A DNA stretch of 64,000 nt from Meira nashicola (lineage: Eukaryota; Basidiomycota; Exobasidiomycetes; Exobasidiales; Brachybasidiaceae): assembly GCA_001600355.1 (NCBI GenBank), contig BCJU01000001.1, positions 2,811,178 through 2,875,177 of the forward strand. The letters run 5' to 3'. Within the stretch, counting starts at the first letter, position 1, and each line of letters begins with the position of its first letter. Both the position numbers and the translations under genes were made by a program. The notes beneath the pieces are model-generated. The model did not search any database and had not been told where the DNA came from. It saw only the letters and a list, made by a program, of their open reading frames with translations. Below are positions 50,834-59,179 of the stretch, one piece after another.

Positions 50834-51771
50834 TGTTAGAAGATGATGATTTTGAAAGATGAAAAGAAGGGGGCATGTAAATGCCAAAAAAGAAACTACG
50901 AGTATGCGTATTTATCTGAAGAATTCCATTTGATCTAAAGATTTATAAAAACGGTCAATATGCGAGTACACCTCTAAATGTGCCTAATAAATAAAGAAGA
51001 AGCCTCAATTTTGTTAATAATTTGAAAAAATCAAAAGTATACATTATCGAGCGAAATAAAAATCAGAGGCCGCCCTTTTTTTTGTATGCAACCTAATTGA
51101 AAAATTACACAAATGCATTTATTCTTGCTGACCGCTTTGATCAATATTTTACGCCTTCGCATATCGGCAGACCGCTTTTTCGACTTTCTTTGCGAATTCA
51201 CTTTTAGGCATTTTGGCTGTATAAGACGTATTTCCGCTTTAAAACGGCAAAAACTCCGATTTCAATTCAATCTAATACAATACAAAATGACGCAAACATT
51301 GTCTAGACTAAAGATAATGATATCTTCACTCAATCACGGCGCCGTGACGGAAAAGATTTAGCCCAAAGACCCTCATAGTAGTATTCAAGATGAAAACTCG
51401 ATGTCTATTGATTTAAATTAATTTGAAGTCTCATTTATTTTTTGAGATCACAAACGCAACTTAATATATCAAAGGCCAGCCACAATCGTGAAATTATTCA
51501 AGCAAATTTCGGCTCATGGTGATACAAAAGTATAATCAAGCGCCGCACTTTAACTCCATGTGTACATTAAAGATGAGTTGCAATTTGGCTCAGCATTTAA
51601 AAGAGCGCGACGCAGCCCAGCGCGTTTAAGCCGGCTTAATCTTCCCCGCAGAACCGGAGATGCAACGCGCTAACTTCAATGAGTTTATCGACCGGAGCCG
51701 TGCATTGTGTACTTCTTGTGTGAAAAGGAGTAGTCTAAGCATCTTCTTGACGATCATCCGGTAAGAAGAGC
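50834..51771. promoter_or_regulatory. bidirectional upstream region of unknown gene and crotonase gene
   Basis: 938 bp without a convincing gene. A perfect 14-bp palindrome TTAAGCCGGCTTAA lies at 51626-51639, directly after a GC-rich run (about 51607-51624) and about 130 bp upstream of the crotonase start. The rest is AT-rich with T-tracts. Confidence 0.5.
51626..51639. promoter_or_regulatory. 14-bp palindrome TTAAGCCGGCTTAA
   Basis: Perfect inverted repeat with a CCGG centre, about 130 bp upstream of the crotonase ATG. The form suits a dimeric (for example Zn2Cys6) factor; no factor is identified. Confidence 0.35.
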
Positions 51772-52665
51772 ATGCAGAGATTGTTGACTTCATTCAATCG
51801 GACAACTTCTCTTCTTCATTCTTCATTTCGAGCATCTACTTCACCAAGATTAGGACATTCAATTCGCACTATGGTTTCCTTTCCCGTCTCGTTTCCAGCC
51901 GATAAACCGGTTTTGCGTTTAGACCGACTTCAAACATCACCTTCAATTTATGTTTTACACATGTTATCCGCAGAAACGCCTGATAATAGGCTTACAGTTC
52001 ACTTTTTAGAACAATGGATGGAAGCATTAAACTTTGTTGAGAAAGAATGGGATCAATCAGATGAACAAAAATCGGGAGCAGCTTTAATCTCAACTGGTCC
52101 AACAGATCCAAAAGCGAAATTTTACAGTAACGGATTAGATTTTGAAAAAGTATTACAAGATCCAGAATTTTTCGATAAACATCTTAACCGAGTTTATGAA
52201 AAACTTTTATCTTTTCCAATTCCAACTGTTGCTGCAATCGGTGGACATTGTTTCGCTGCAGGTTTTGGTTTGGTAATGTCACATGATTATCGTGTACAAA
52301 ATGGACAAAAAGGTTTTCTCTGTATGAATGAAATTGATTTTGGTGCTCAAATACCGCCTGGATTATACGCAGCTTTGAATAGCAAAAATTTGCCAAGTAA
52401 TGTTATGCGAAAGATGGTTTTAGAAGGTCATCGATTCGGAGCAAAAGAAGCTCAAGCAGAACGCATTATCGATATAATCTCTCCATCAGCAGATGAAAAA
52501 GTTGAATCTGCTCCTGCAAAAACGTTGGAAACTGCTATCGAAGTAGCGAAAAGCTTTGCCAAGAAAGCCGGTGCAGATGCTTATCAATCTAACAAATTGG
52601 TCATGTATGCACCTTATCTGGCAACATTGCGCGAACGAAACGAGGATGCAACTGCTCGTCTTTAG
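51772..52665 (+). CDS. crotonase-fold enzyme, probable peroxisomal/mitochondrial enoyl-CoA isomerase
   Basis: The 297-residue protein belongs to the enoyl-CoA hydratase/isomerase superfamily and most resembles delta3,delta2-enoyl-CoA isomerases (ECI type), which prepare unsaturated fatty acyl-CoAs for beta-oxidation. The oxyanion-hole segments FYSNGLDFEKV and AIGGHCFAAGFGLVMSHDYRV are present, followed by the NEIDFGAQIPPG loop that holds the catalytic carboxylate region. The C terminus is ARL, a valid PTS1. The first ATG (51772) gives a 33-residue basic, Ser/Arg-rich presequence that looks mitochondrial. A second ATG at 51871 (MVSFPVSFP) has A at -3 and G at +4 and would give a form lacking it. 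Dual targeting is therefore possible. Convergent with HEM4. Confidence 0.85.
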   Translation: MQRLLTSFNRTTSLLHSSFRASTSPRLGHSIRTMVSFPVSFPADKPVLRLDRLQTSPSIYVLHMLSAETPDNRLTVHFLEQWMEALNFVEKEWDQSDEQKSGAALISTGPTDPKAKFYSNGLDFEKVLQDPEFFDKHLNRVYEKLLSFPIPTVAAIGGHCFAAGFGLVMSHDYRVQNGQKGFLCMNEIDFGAQIPPGLYAALNSKNLPSNVMRKMVLEGHRFGAKEAQAERIIDIISPSADEKVESAPAKTLETAIEVAKSFAKKAGADAYQSNKLVMYAPYLATLRERNEDATARL

Positions 52666-52805
52666 AGTCTAACTTATTGCATATGTCTTACTGTATGATT
52701 ATCGTCTAATGTTTCATCAATTAATACTGTTAGCAGAAATCGAATAAGTGGAAGTTAAAGTAGAATTGCTTATGTTTCCTGAAGTAGTATAATACAATGC
52801 GTTAA

Positions 52806-54572
52806 TCAGTCCATTTCCATAGGCACGCCTTCGCCATCCGCAACGCCTACCAATCGTGCTTTTTCCTCTTTTTTCAATTTCTCTTGCAAAGCACGTTCTG
52901 CTTTTGCACGATCACGTTCTCTTCGAATCCTTCTTTCGCCCATTCGAATCGCTTCACGTAATTCCGTTGGTCCTGGACTTGCGGCAACAGCATCAGGTTG
53001 GAATCCTAAATGTTGTCTAACCCATCGCTTGGTCGTGGGTCCAATTACTGCAAGCCTAGGAAAACCTTCTGGAGGTCCCATCGATAACCACTTTTCCTTT
53101 CTACGTGCAGCTTCAGGACTATCTTTTGCGTATTGTTGCTTCTCTGCATCAAATGTATATGGTCCAGGTAACCATTTACGTCTTTGCAAGTCCTCCAAGG
53201 CATACTGAATTCCGCTAGGCGAGAAGAAAACGATCCAATCAGGCTTCGTTCCTGTTCCTGTTCCTAATCCAATATCCGTATCCAAAGGTGGTAAGTCCAC
53301 ATCATCTAATGGTGAAGCTAGAAGTTCAGGTGTATGCTGTTGTTCTGGAGTAGAGGCAAACGGAGTCATTGCCGTTAAAGCAGGTCCCGTCGAACCTGGC
53401 AGAGAATGATTTGCATGATTTAGTCCTATCGGCTTTTGACCAAAATCACTTGCTCCTCCACTCTTTTTTCGCTCCAAAGCCGCACCTATTCCACCGCCAA
53501 ATAAGCTACCCACACTTGGCCTTCTTGTGCTACTAGTAGAACCTGCTCGACTTGATCTTCTACTTCCTGGTCTGCTTTGGGGTGCGGGTGGTAAAGATTT
53601 GGATAAAGTTGCACAAGCGTGAACAAATTGAGGATGCAAACAAGTTTCATATACCATCAATTGTTGTACTTGAATTGGTGGGTTAGCCGATGTAAGCATT
53701 TCTGGAATCGTCGGTGCATTTTTATCGCCGGATAAATAGAGTAGCGGTGGCTCGTCAGGATTCACTTCTAAATTATCACCGGGAGCCGCTCCTTGAGGGC
53801 CATTGAAATGTCGAATGATATAACTTGCGAGCGCTTCTCCCGTTCCTGTAGCACCTCCGCCCATCACTAAAGAGGTTCTCAATGGAAGGATTGTTTGCTT
53901 GGCAGCCGCACGCAAAGCTTCTGCTGTTGCAGGTCCAACGGCGAACACTGGAGTTCTTGGCCAATTTGTCTTTGTTTCCTTTCCTGCTCGAATTTGTTCG
54001 CTAGCAATGACCGCTGCTTCCATCCATGCTTCAACGGCTCGTTGACTCGTTATAACTGCACCGCGAAAAGGCTTTCTACCGTTACCTGTATCTTCACTTC
54101 CTTCTAGCATTCTATCGACTAATTGGTCAATATTCAGCGTACGATGTCCTAAAATTGTCAAACTTGTCACGCAAAATTCTCGTTTTGGGATTTCATCATT
54201 TGTATCTGCCGATGTACCTGCCACATCATCAGGTTCAGAAGATAGATGGTGGGTAGTCAAAGTTCCATCGTCATCGATCCAACGTCCTCGTCTTCTTCCG
54301 GTCGAACTTGCAGCCAATGCATTTCGAAGTAAATCAGCGCCTTTACTTTCGTTTACCGACATTGTCAAACTATTTGTTGGCGGCAAAGGAGTTGAAGAAC
54401 CAGATTCCAAAGCACTAAATGGAAAAGAAGGTAAACAAAAAGGACCAAAAGCATCATGATACGGATCGGTTCCTTGGGAAGGTGGAATTGGCGTTCGTAA
54501 CATTAGAACACTTGTTGGACGCAAATAAGCCGGAACTTGCGTATCGATAGCGGAAAGAACAGGAGAAGCCAT
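52806..54572 (-). CDS. HEM4: uroporphyrinogen-III synthase with large insertions
   Basis: The 588-residue product is uroporphyrinogen-III synthase, which cyclises hydroxymethylbilane with inversion of ring D in haem synthesis (cytosol). The bilobal fold is recognisable in pieces. The N-terminal strand is VLMLRTPIPP. Lobe 2 comprises FRGAVITSQRAVEAW, TPVFAVGPATAEALRAA and LLYLSGDKNAPTIPEML. The return to lobe 1 is WIVFFSPSGIQYAL, RLAVIGPTTKRWV and the terminal ASPGPTELREAI helix. Typical enzymes are 250-320 residues; here about 130 Ser/Gly/Pro-rich residues (roughly 325-455) and a charged Lys/Arg/Glu tail are added. The ATG at 54572 is the first true ATG in frame. Divergent from the cysteine-synthase homologue. 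Confidence 0.88.
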   Translation of the reverse strand: MASPVLSAIDTQVPAYLRPTSVLMLRTPIPPSQGTDPYHDAFGPFCLPSFPFSALESGSSTPLPPTNSLTMSVNESKGADLLRNALAASSTGRRRGRWIDDDGTLTTHHLSSEPDDVAGTSADTNDEIPKREFCVTSLTILGHRTLNIDQLVDRMLEGSEDTGNGRKPFRGAVITSQRAVEAWMEAAVIASEQIRAGKETKTNWPRTPVFAVGPATAEALRAAAKQTILPLRTSLVMGGGATGTGEALASYIIRHFNGPQGAAPGDNLEVNPDEPPLLYLSGDKNAPTIPEMLTSANPPIQVQQLMVYETCLHPQFVHACATLSKSLPPAPQSRPGSRRSSRAGSTSSTRRPSVGSLFGGGIGAALERKKSGGASDFGQKPIGLNHANHSLPGSTGPALTAMTPFASTPEQQHTPELLASPLDDVDLPPLDTDIGLGTGTGTKPDWIVFFSPSGIQYALEDLQRRKWLPGPYTFDAEKQQYAKDSPEAARRKEKWLSMGPPEGFPRLAVIGPTTKRWVRQHLGFQPDAVAASPGPTELREAIRMGERRIRRERDRAKAERALQEKLKKEEKARLVGVADGEGVPMEMD

Positions 54573-55126
54573 GATGAAGTAAGATTGATGATTGACAGAT
54601 TTTGTGTTGGTGTTATTGCTTCTTCTTACTTTACTTGATTCCACTAAGATTGCTATGGCTCATTTATTGCCTGTTATCTTTTGCGTGTTTGGCTCTTCAA
54701 TATCATACTCGAATACAGTAATAACGTTTATACCTCTTGTGTAACTTGCTATCCTACACCAAAAATACAGGATGTCTATGAGGATGGAAAAGAAGGTGTT
54801 AATCTTTTCTTAAAGCAAAATGTTAATTAGGGCGGTTCGGTACCTGACCCTAACTTGCAGACTTCGAATCGTCGATGCAGTGCATCTAGCTTTCGCCAAG
54901 CAGTGTAACGCGTACGAAAGGCTATGTAAATACAGACTCGTAAACATACTCTTCACGTACGAAGGATCAGCTCTGCATATGTACATAGTCTAGCTTTTGA
55001 TGCTTTAGATGACAGGCGTTCTTATGCACGGCCCTCACCCATCTAAGAAAGATCAAAATTCAACCCTTTTCACTTTCTCCGCCTCTTTCTTTCACCTTTA
55101 CACATTGATTTTGTTAGCATGTTAGC
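54573..55126. promoter_or_regulatory. bidirectional upstream region of HEM4 and cysteine-synthase homologue
   Basis: 554 bp with no gene. It contains one of three copies of CATATGTACAT (54976-54986), followed by AGTCTA. A related CATATG...GTAGTCTA arrangement occurs near 2599-2624. Confidence 0.45.
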
Positions 55127-56815
55127 ATGACAAGTTCGTCTAAATGGACATCTTGGTTTCCATGGCCATCATTGCCAGAAAAGATTTCAGGTCATGGAAG
55201 GAGAACGTTCTTTTTTGTTGGAATTTTGAGCGGAATAACGTTATCATTAGGAAGTTTAGCAACAGCATTAATTTTGGCCGATATTCGAGCACATCGTAAA
55301 CGCAAGAAAAGGTTTAGCAAAATTAATAAAAATTTTAAAGATGATCAAATTTCACATCATAATCATAGAGCTGATTTGATCGATATTCGAGCTGGTTCTG
55401 TTGTGAATGGAGTTGCAGGATTGATAGGAAATACACCTTTGATGAGAATAAACAGTTTATCCGAATTAACAGGATGCGAAATTTTAGGAAAAGCAGAATG
55501 GCTCAACCCAGGAGGTAGTCCGAAAGATCGAGTTGCGAAACAAATACTTGAAGATGCAGAAGATGAAGGTTTATTACATCCCAACACAGGAAGTTGCATA
55601 TTTGAAGGCACTGTTGGCTCAACGGGAATCTCTCTTGCAACTTTAGCAAAAGCAAAAGGTTATAGATGTTCGATCGTCATACCAGATGATGTAGCACGTG
55701 AAAAGATGGATTTATTACGTTTACTTGGAGCAGAAATTGATGCAGTAAGACCGCGTGGAATCGTTGATCCTCGACATTTCGTAAACGAGGCTAGAAAGAG
55801 GGCGGAAGAATTTGGAAAGGTGGAATTGGTAGGACCACATGCATATGATGAAGGATCAGATGCAGGTATTATACCTGGATGGGATGGAGAGAAAAGAGAT
55901 GATCTTGTAGTGACGACAAATGCAAAAATAAGTGCAAAGATGGATGAAAAAACGGTAGATGAAATGGAATTAAAACCAAGAGGATTCTTTGCCGATCAAT
56001 TTGAAAATATTTCCAACTTTTATGCTCATTATCATGGTACCGGTCCAGAAATTTGGCGACAAACAGGTGGAATTATCGATGCTTTCGTGGCAGGTGCAGG
56101 AACAGGAGGAACTTTGGCCGGAGTTGCGGCATACTTGAAAGAATCTGTTGCAAAAGCAAATCAATCCGATAGCGATGAATCTGGATCAGATTCTGAAGAA
56201 GATGATTCATCTTGGTTTGCCGTTGGAAGAGGTAGTCCTGTTAAGCGAATTAGGGCTTCTACCCTACGTGAAAATCGTGAAGATTTGCCTTGGAAATCCA
56301 GATCAGGATTCTTTGGCGATCAAAAAGAAAAGTCACTCGATATCGTATTAGCAGATCCTCAAGGATCAGGCTTATTCAATAGAGTGAAATATGGAGTAAT
56401 ATTTAATCAAACGGAAGCAGAAGGGAAAAGGCGAAGACATCAAGTTGATACAGTAGTAGAAGGCATCGGCCTTAATAGACTCACAAAGAATTTCGGCCTT
56501 GGATTGGATTATTATGATGATGCTGTAAGTGTGACAGATGAAGAAGCAGTGAGCATGTCAAGACATTTGGTTTTGAATGATGGTCTATTTATCGGTTCAT
56601 CTTCGGCCGTCAATTGTGTAGCATCCGTCAAGACTGCTTTACGTATCAAAAGAGAACGTGAAAAGAATGGTCAATTAGATGATGAAACACCAATCGTCGT
56701 CGTAACAATCTTGTGCGATCATGGTTCTAGACATTTGTCTAAATTTTGGAATGATGAAGCGCTCAAAAAATTAAACATCAAGATTGACAATGATATCACA
56801 ACAATTCTGGAATAG
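55127..56815 (+). CDS. membrane-anchored cysteine synthase homologue (Cys12/Mcy1 type)
   Basis: The 562-residue protein is a fold-type II PLP enzyme related to O-acetylserine sulfhydrylase/CBS and closest in layout to fungal Cys12 (yeast Mcy1 of the mitochondrial outer membrane). A hydrophobic anchor (about 27-50) is followed by a strongly basic RAHRKRKKR stop-transfer segment. The catalytic domain starts near 90: GLIGNTPLMRI, then NPGGSPKDRVA with the PLP lysine K133, GTVGSTGISLA as phosphate-binding loop variant, and GGIIDAFVAGAGTGGTLAGVA. Insertions rich in Asp/Ser (about 345-370) and Lys/Glu (about 255-285) enlarge it to 562 residues against about 390 in yeast. Substrate and activity are uncertain. 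Convergent with the lipase gene (83 bp). Confidence 0.88.
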   Translation: MTSSSKWTSWFPWPSLPEKISGHGRRTFFFVGILSGITLSLGSLATALILADIRAHRKRKKRFSKINKNFKDDQISHHNHRADLIDIRAGSVVNGVAGLIGNTPLMRINSLSELTGCEILGKAEWLNPGGSPKDRVAKQILEDAEDEGLLHPNTGSCIFEGTVGSTGISLATLAKAKGYRCSIVIPDDVAREKMDLLRLLGAEIDAVRPRGIVDPRHFVNEARKRAEEFGKVELVGPHAYDEGSDAGIIPGWDGEKRDDLVVTTNAKISAKMDEKTVDEMELKPRGFFADQFENISNFYAHYHGTGPEIWRQTGGIIDAFVAGAGTGGTLAGVAAYLKESVAKANQSDSDESGSDSEEDDSSWFAVGRGSPVKRIRASTLRENREDLPWKSRSGFFGDQKEKSLDIVLADPQGSGLFNRVKYGVIFNQTEAEGKRRRHQVDTVVEGIGLNRLTKNFGLGLDYYDDAVSVTDEEAVSMSRHLVLNDGLFIGSSSAVNCVASVKTALRIKREREKNGQLDDETPIVVVTILCDHGSRHLSKFWNDEALKKLNIKIDNDITTILE

Positions 56816-56898
56816 CATTTTTAATTTGAATGTGTATTATTTTGCATTTTGTGTAATTTTATTATTGCATGTTTCCGTGCGAAAGAGTGAAAGGATGA

Positions 56899-57777
56899 TT
56901 AACAATTATCGCCCATATGAACGCCGAAGTATGGCCCAAAGTGATCATCAACGTCGTAATCGTAAAAGTGTACTTCATCTGAACAATCATCATTTTCCTG
57001 ACCGGGACATTGAAGTGCCGTTAAGCTGTCATCTTGATTTATCCAAATTTCTCCTGAAGGTGATTGAAATCCAAGTGTTTTTCCTGGCAAATGTGGAACA
57101 GGGTCGTGATAATTGACAATGTGATTTTGATTTGGAACAAATTGATCGATTCCGTTTGCAAATTCATCATTACCGACTCGTGGAAGACCGAACAAAACCG
57201 TTCTGATGGGAGCGTTTACGTTGTGAGATAAATAAGCAGAAGTTAAAAGAGCTAAAGCTGCGCCAAGACTATGACCAACTACGAGTAAATTAGAGCTTGG
57301 AAATTGATTTAAAGCACTTTGTGTTTCTCTTAAAACATCATCTGCCGTCTTTAACCATTGTTCTTGAAATCCACTAGAAATTTTCACATCATTTCCCAAA
57401 AAAGCTAAACGAGAATCAATATCAACTCTATCAGGTTTTATATCATTTTCGATCGAATGAATGCTAGATGTATTTGTACCTTGATAAGCAACTATAACAC
57501 CTTGTGAAGGTGAATGAGCAATATAAACACGTTGAATTTCACGACCATCACCGGCATAATATAATACTGTTGCATCTTGTGCTAAATTACTTCCTTCTTG
57601 AAGGTTTGTACAATAGGCTGAAGATGCAAATTGAGCAGGAATGACGTATTGTTGTGTTTGAGCAGAACTGATCGTGACCGGTGTACCATCTCTGCGTAAG
57701 ACAGGTAATGCTAGAACATATGCTCCAAACGTAAGAAGTCCAAACAGGCTGACAAATTGCCGAAAGTGGAACATCAT
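56899..57777 (-). CDS. secreted class-3 lipase
   Basis: The 292-residue protein is a fungal triacylglycerol lipase (lipase class 3, Rhizomucor type), probably extracellular. A signal peptide covers about residues 1-24, followed by a dibasic LRR site (28-29) suited to Kex2-like propeptide cleavage. The oxyanion segment is VIVAYQGTNTSS and the nucleophile elbow GHSLG (168-172, Ser170). Catalytic Asp is likely in NYHDPVPHLP and His in the terminal VDDHFGPYFG. Several Cys near the C terminus may form disulfides. I take the ATG at 57777; the ATG at 57774 is equivalent. Length is normal. Such lipases are common in lipid-scavenging basidiomycete yeasts. Confidence 0.92.
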   Translation of the reverse strand: MMFHFRQFVSLFGLLTFGAYVLALPVLRRDGTPVTISSAQTQQYVIPAQFASSAYCTNLQEGSNLAQDATVLYYAGDGREIQRVYIAHSPSQGVIVAYQGTNTSSIHSIENDIKPDRVDIDSRLAFLGNDVKISSGFQEQWLKTADDVLRETQSALNQFPSSNLLVVGHSLGAALALLTSAYLSHNVNAPIRTVLFGLPRVGNDEFANGIDQFVPNQNHIVNYHDPVPHLPGKTLGFQSPSGEIWINQDDSLTALQCPGQENDDCSDEVHFYDYDVDDHFGPYFGVHMGDNC

Positions 57778-58467
57778 AAAAGTGTTCAATAGCAAGAGGT
57801 GGAGAGAAATGATGAGGGAGGATGTGAGCCCCTGTAAGCTTCTTCAACAGTTGTGCCCTAAGAGAGAGGAGATGAAGAAGGAAAGGAAAAGATCAGGTAA
57901 ACCTTTTATTTAAGTGAATTTTGCCATCTTTCTGTTGAGTCCTTATGGTGGTTTTTGTCCAAATGAACGTAGAGCATGGTGCATACATCCACTACTATCA
58001 TGTCGGCCAACTCAATGATTGAGTCTAATGTCCACATGGTCTTGCAGTAAGAACAGGAACGTGTTCTTATTGAAAAAAAAAAGGCAAGTCAATGCTATAG
58101 GATCGGCAGGTAAAAAGAAACATTTATTCCGGCATGTGTCTCTCTTGGCCCCAATTCATGCATTCCATGCAAATTTTAGCGTCATTGTAATGCAAAGTCA
58201 TAAGGTTTGCTAGCCTAGCTTCTTTTCCTTACCATGAGGTTTGGCATGTTTAGCCTAAATAGTACATTCGATCTACAACACCATAATACGGCCAAATCCT
58301 GTCACTTCATTTCGACGTAGGCATGATTGATGTATGATCTTAGCAACTCTATTCTATGTCATTATTGCTTTTCATCATGGTGTTATTGCCAAAAGACAGT
58401 GAAATTGTGCCTTGCGTCGAAGCGTTGTGTCTAAAATATACGCGTAAAAAAAAGGCAAAAAATTAGT
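57778..58467. promoter_or_regulatory. lipase upstream region
   Basis: 690 bp between the lipase start and the tRNA 3' end. An 8-bp inverted repeat TAAGAACA/TGTTCTTA with a 6-nt spacer lies at 58048-58069. No gene is convincing. Confidence 0.45.
58457..58462 (-). terminator. Pol III T-run terminator of tRNA-Tyr
   Basis: Six T residues on the minus strand, five bases after the discriminator base of the tRNA; a second, longer T-run follows at about 58446-58453. Typical RNA polymerase III stop. Confidence 0.7.
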
Positions 58468-58580
58468 TCGGGACACAGAGATTCGAACTCTGGATCGGAT
58501 GATTGATTCATCAAGTGCTTCATATCAACACTCGATGATTAATTACAGTCATACGCATTGCCGGGCTATGCTATGTCCCG
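58468..58580 (-). tRNA. tRNA-Tyr (GUA) with intron
   Basis: The reverse strand folds as a tRNA. The 7-bp acceptor stem is CGGGACA/TGTCCCG, the D-arm GCAT-AGCCCGGCA-ATGC, and the T-arm CAGAG-TTCGAAT-CTCTG with perfect 5-bp pairing; the discriminator is A. The anticodon loop CTGTAA gives anticodon GTA at 58544-58546, decoding tyrosine. An intron of about 39 nt (58504-58542) interrupts the loop one base after the anticodon, the canonical position, and eukaryotic tRNA-Tyr genes nearly always carry one. The intron contains a 10-bp hairpin (TCATCGAGTG against CACTTGATGA, one G-U). The first anticodon-stem pair appears mismatched (U27-C43), which is the one irregularity. Confidence 0.93.
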
Positions 58581-59179
58581 TATAATTAATAGGCGGAGAG
58601 AAATTGATTGAATATAAATGTGTTTACGTGTACCTCTCCTACAATTTCAGATTGGATTGAGTTTGAATGATTTTGACCGCGATGTTTTGAATGTGACTTA
58701 ATTCACTTGCAAGGTAGAGCATACATCGCGCAAATTCGTGATCGAGATGATAAATGCATTGCGGACACAAACGGTCCGGTATCTCTTTCTTCTTTTGTTG
58801 CATTAGAGAGTGGCGTATCGAATGCTATGCCAAGAAATGATCTAGTAAAAACAAAGAGAAGTGGCCCCTATCAGTCAAGATGTCATCTGTGCACGCATAT
58901 ATGATGCACAGGAATGATGATGAAATTATCTTTCTTTGCACAGACGGAGTACCGCCCACTCTCTTTTTTTTGTTGCCCCACACCCGAACGCCGACGGAAA
59001 CGGTATCGGCCAATGAGCACGGATTATGATCAGCAACCGCTCAGATCAACACGAGTTAGGGAAAAGAGAAAGGATAAACAGTATAAAAACACCCCAAGAA
59101 TGATACATTGTACTCCACCCCCCTTCCTCATATCCTTACCATCGTTCTTCTTAAAAACCAATTGATTCGCATTACAAAA
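58581..59179. promoter_or_regulatory. tRNA-Tyr / metallothionein upstream region
   Basis: 599 bp with no other gene. A TATA box (TATAAAA, 59082-59088) lies 92 bp before the metallothionein start codon. The last 60 bases are C/T-rich leader. No copper-factor site is identified with confidence. Confidence 0.5.
59082..59088 (+). promoter_or_regulatory. TATA box of the metallothionein gene
   Basis: TATAAAA about 90 bp upstream of the start codon. TATA boxes mark strongly inducible fungal genes, fitting a metallothionein. Confidence 0.5.

Noticed and set aside
50950..51360. Plus-strand 82-codon frame in the unknown/crotonase interval
   Set aside because: Biased Phe/Arg/Leu composition from AT-rich DNA; no start context, family or splice support.
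58110..58179. GTAAAA...TTTTAG intron-like segment
   Set aside because: Flanking sequence has stop codons in the frames that would be joined; no protein emerges.
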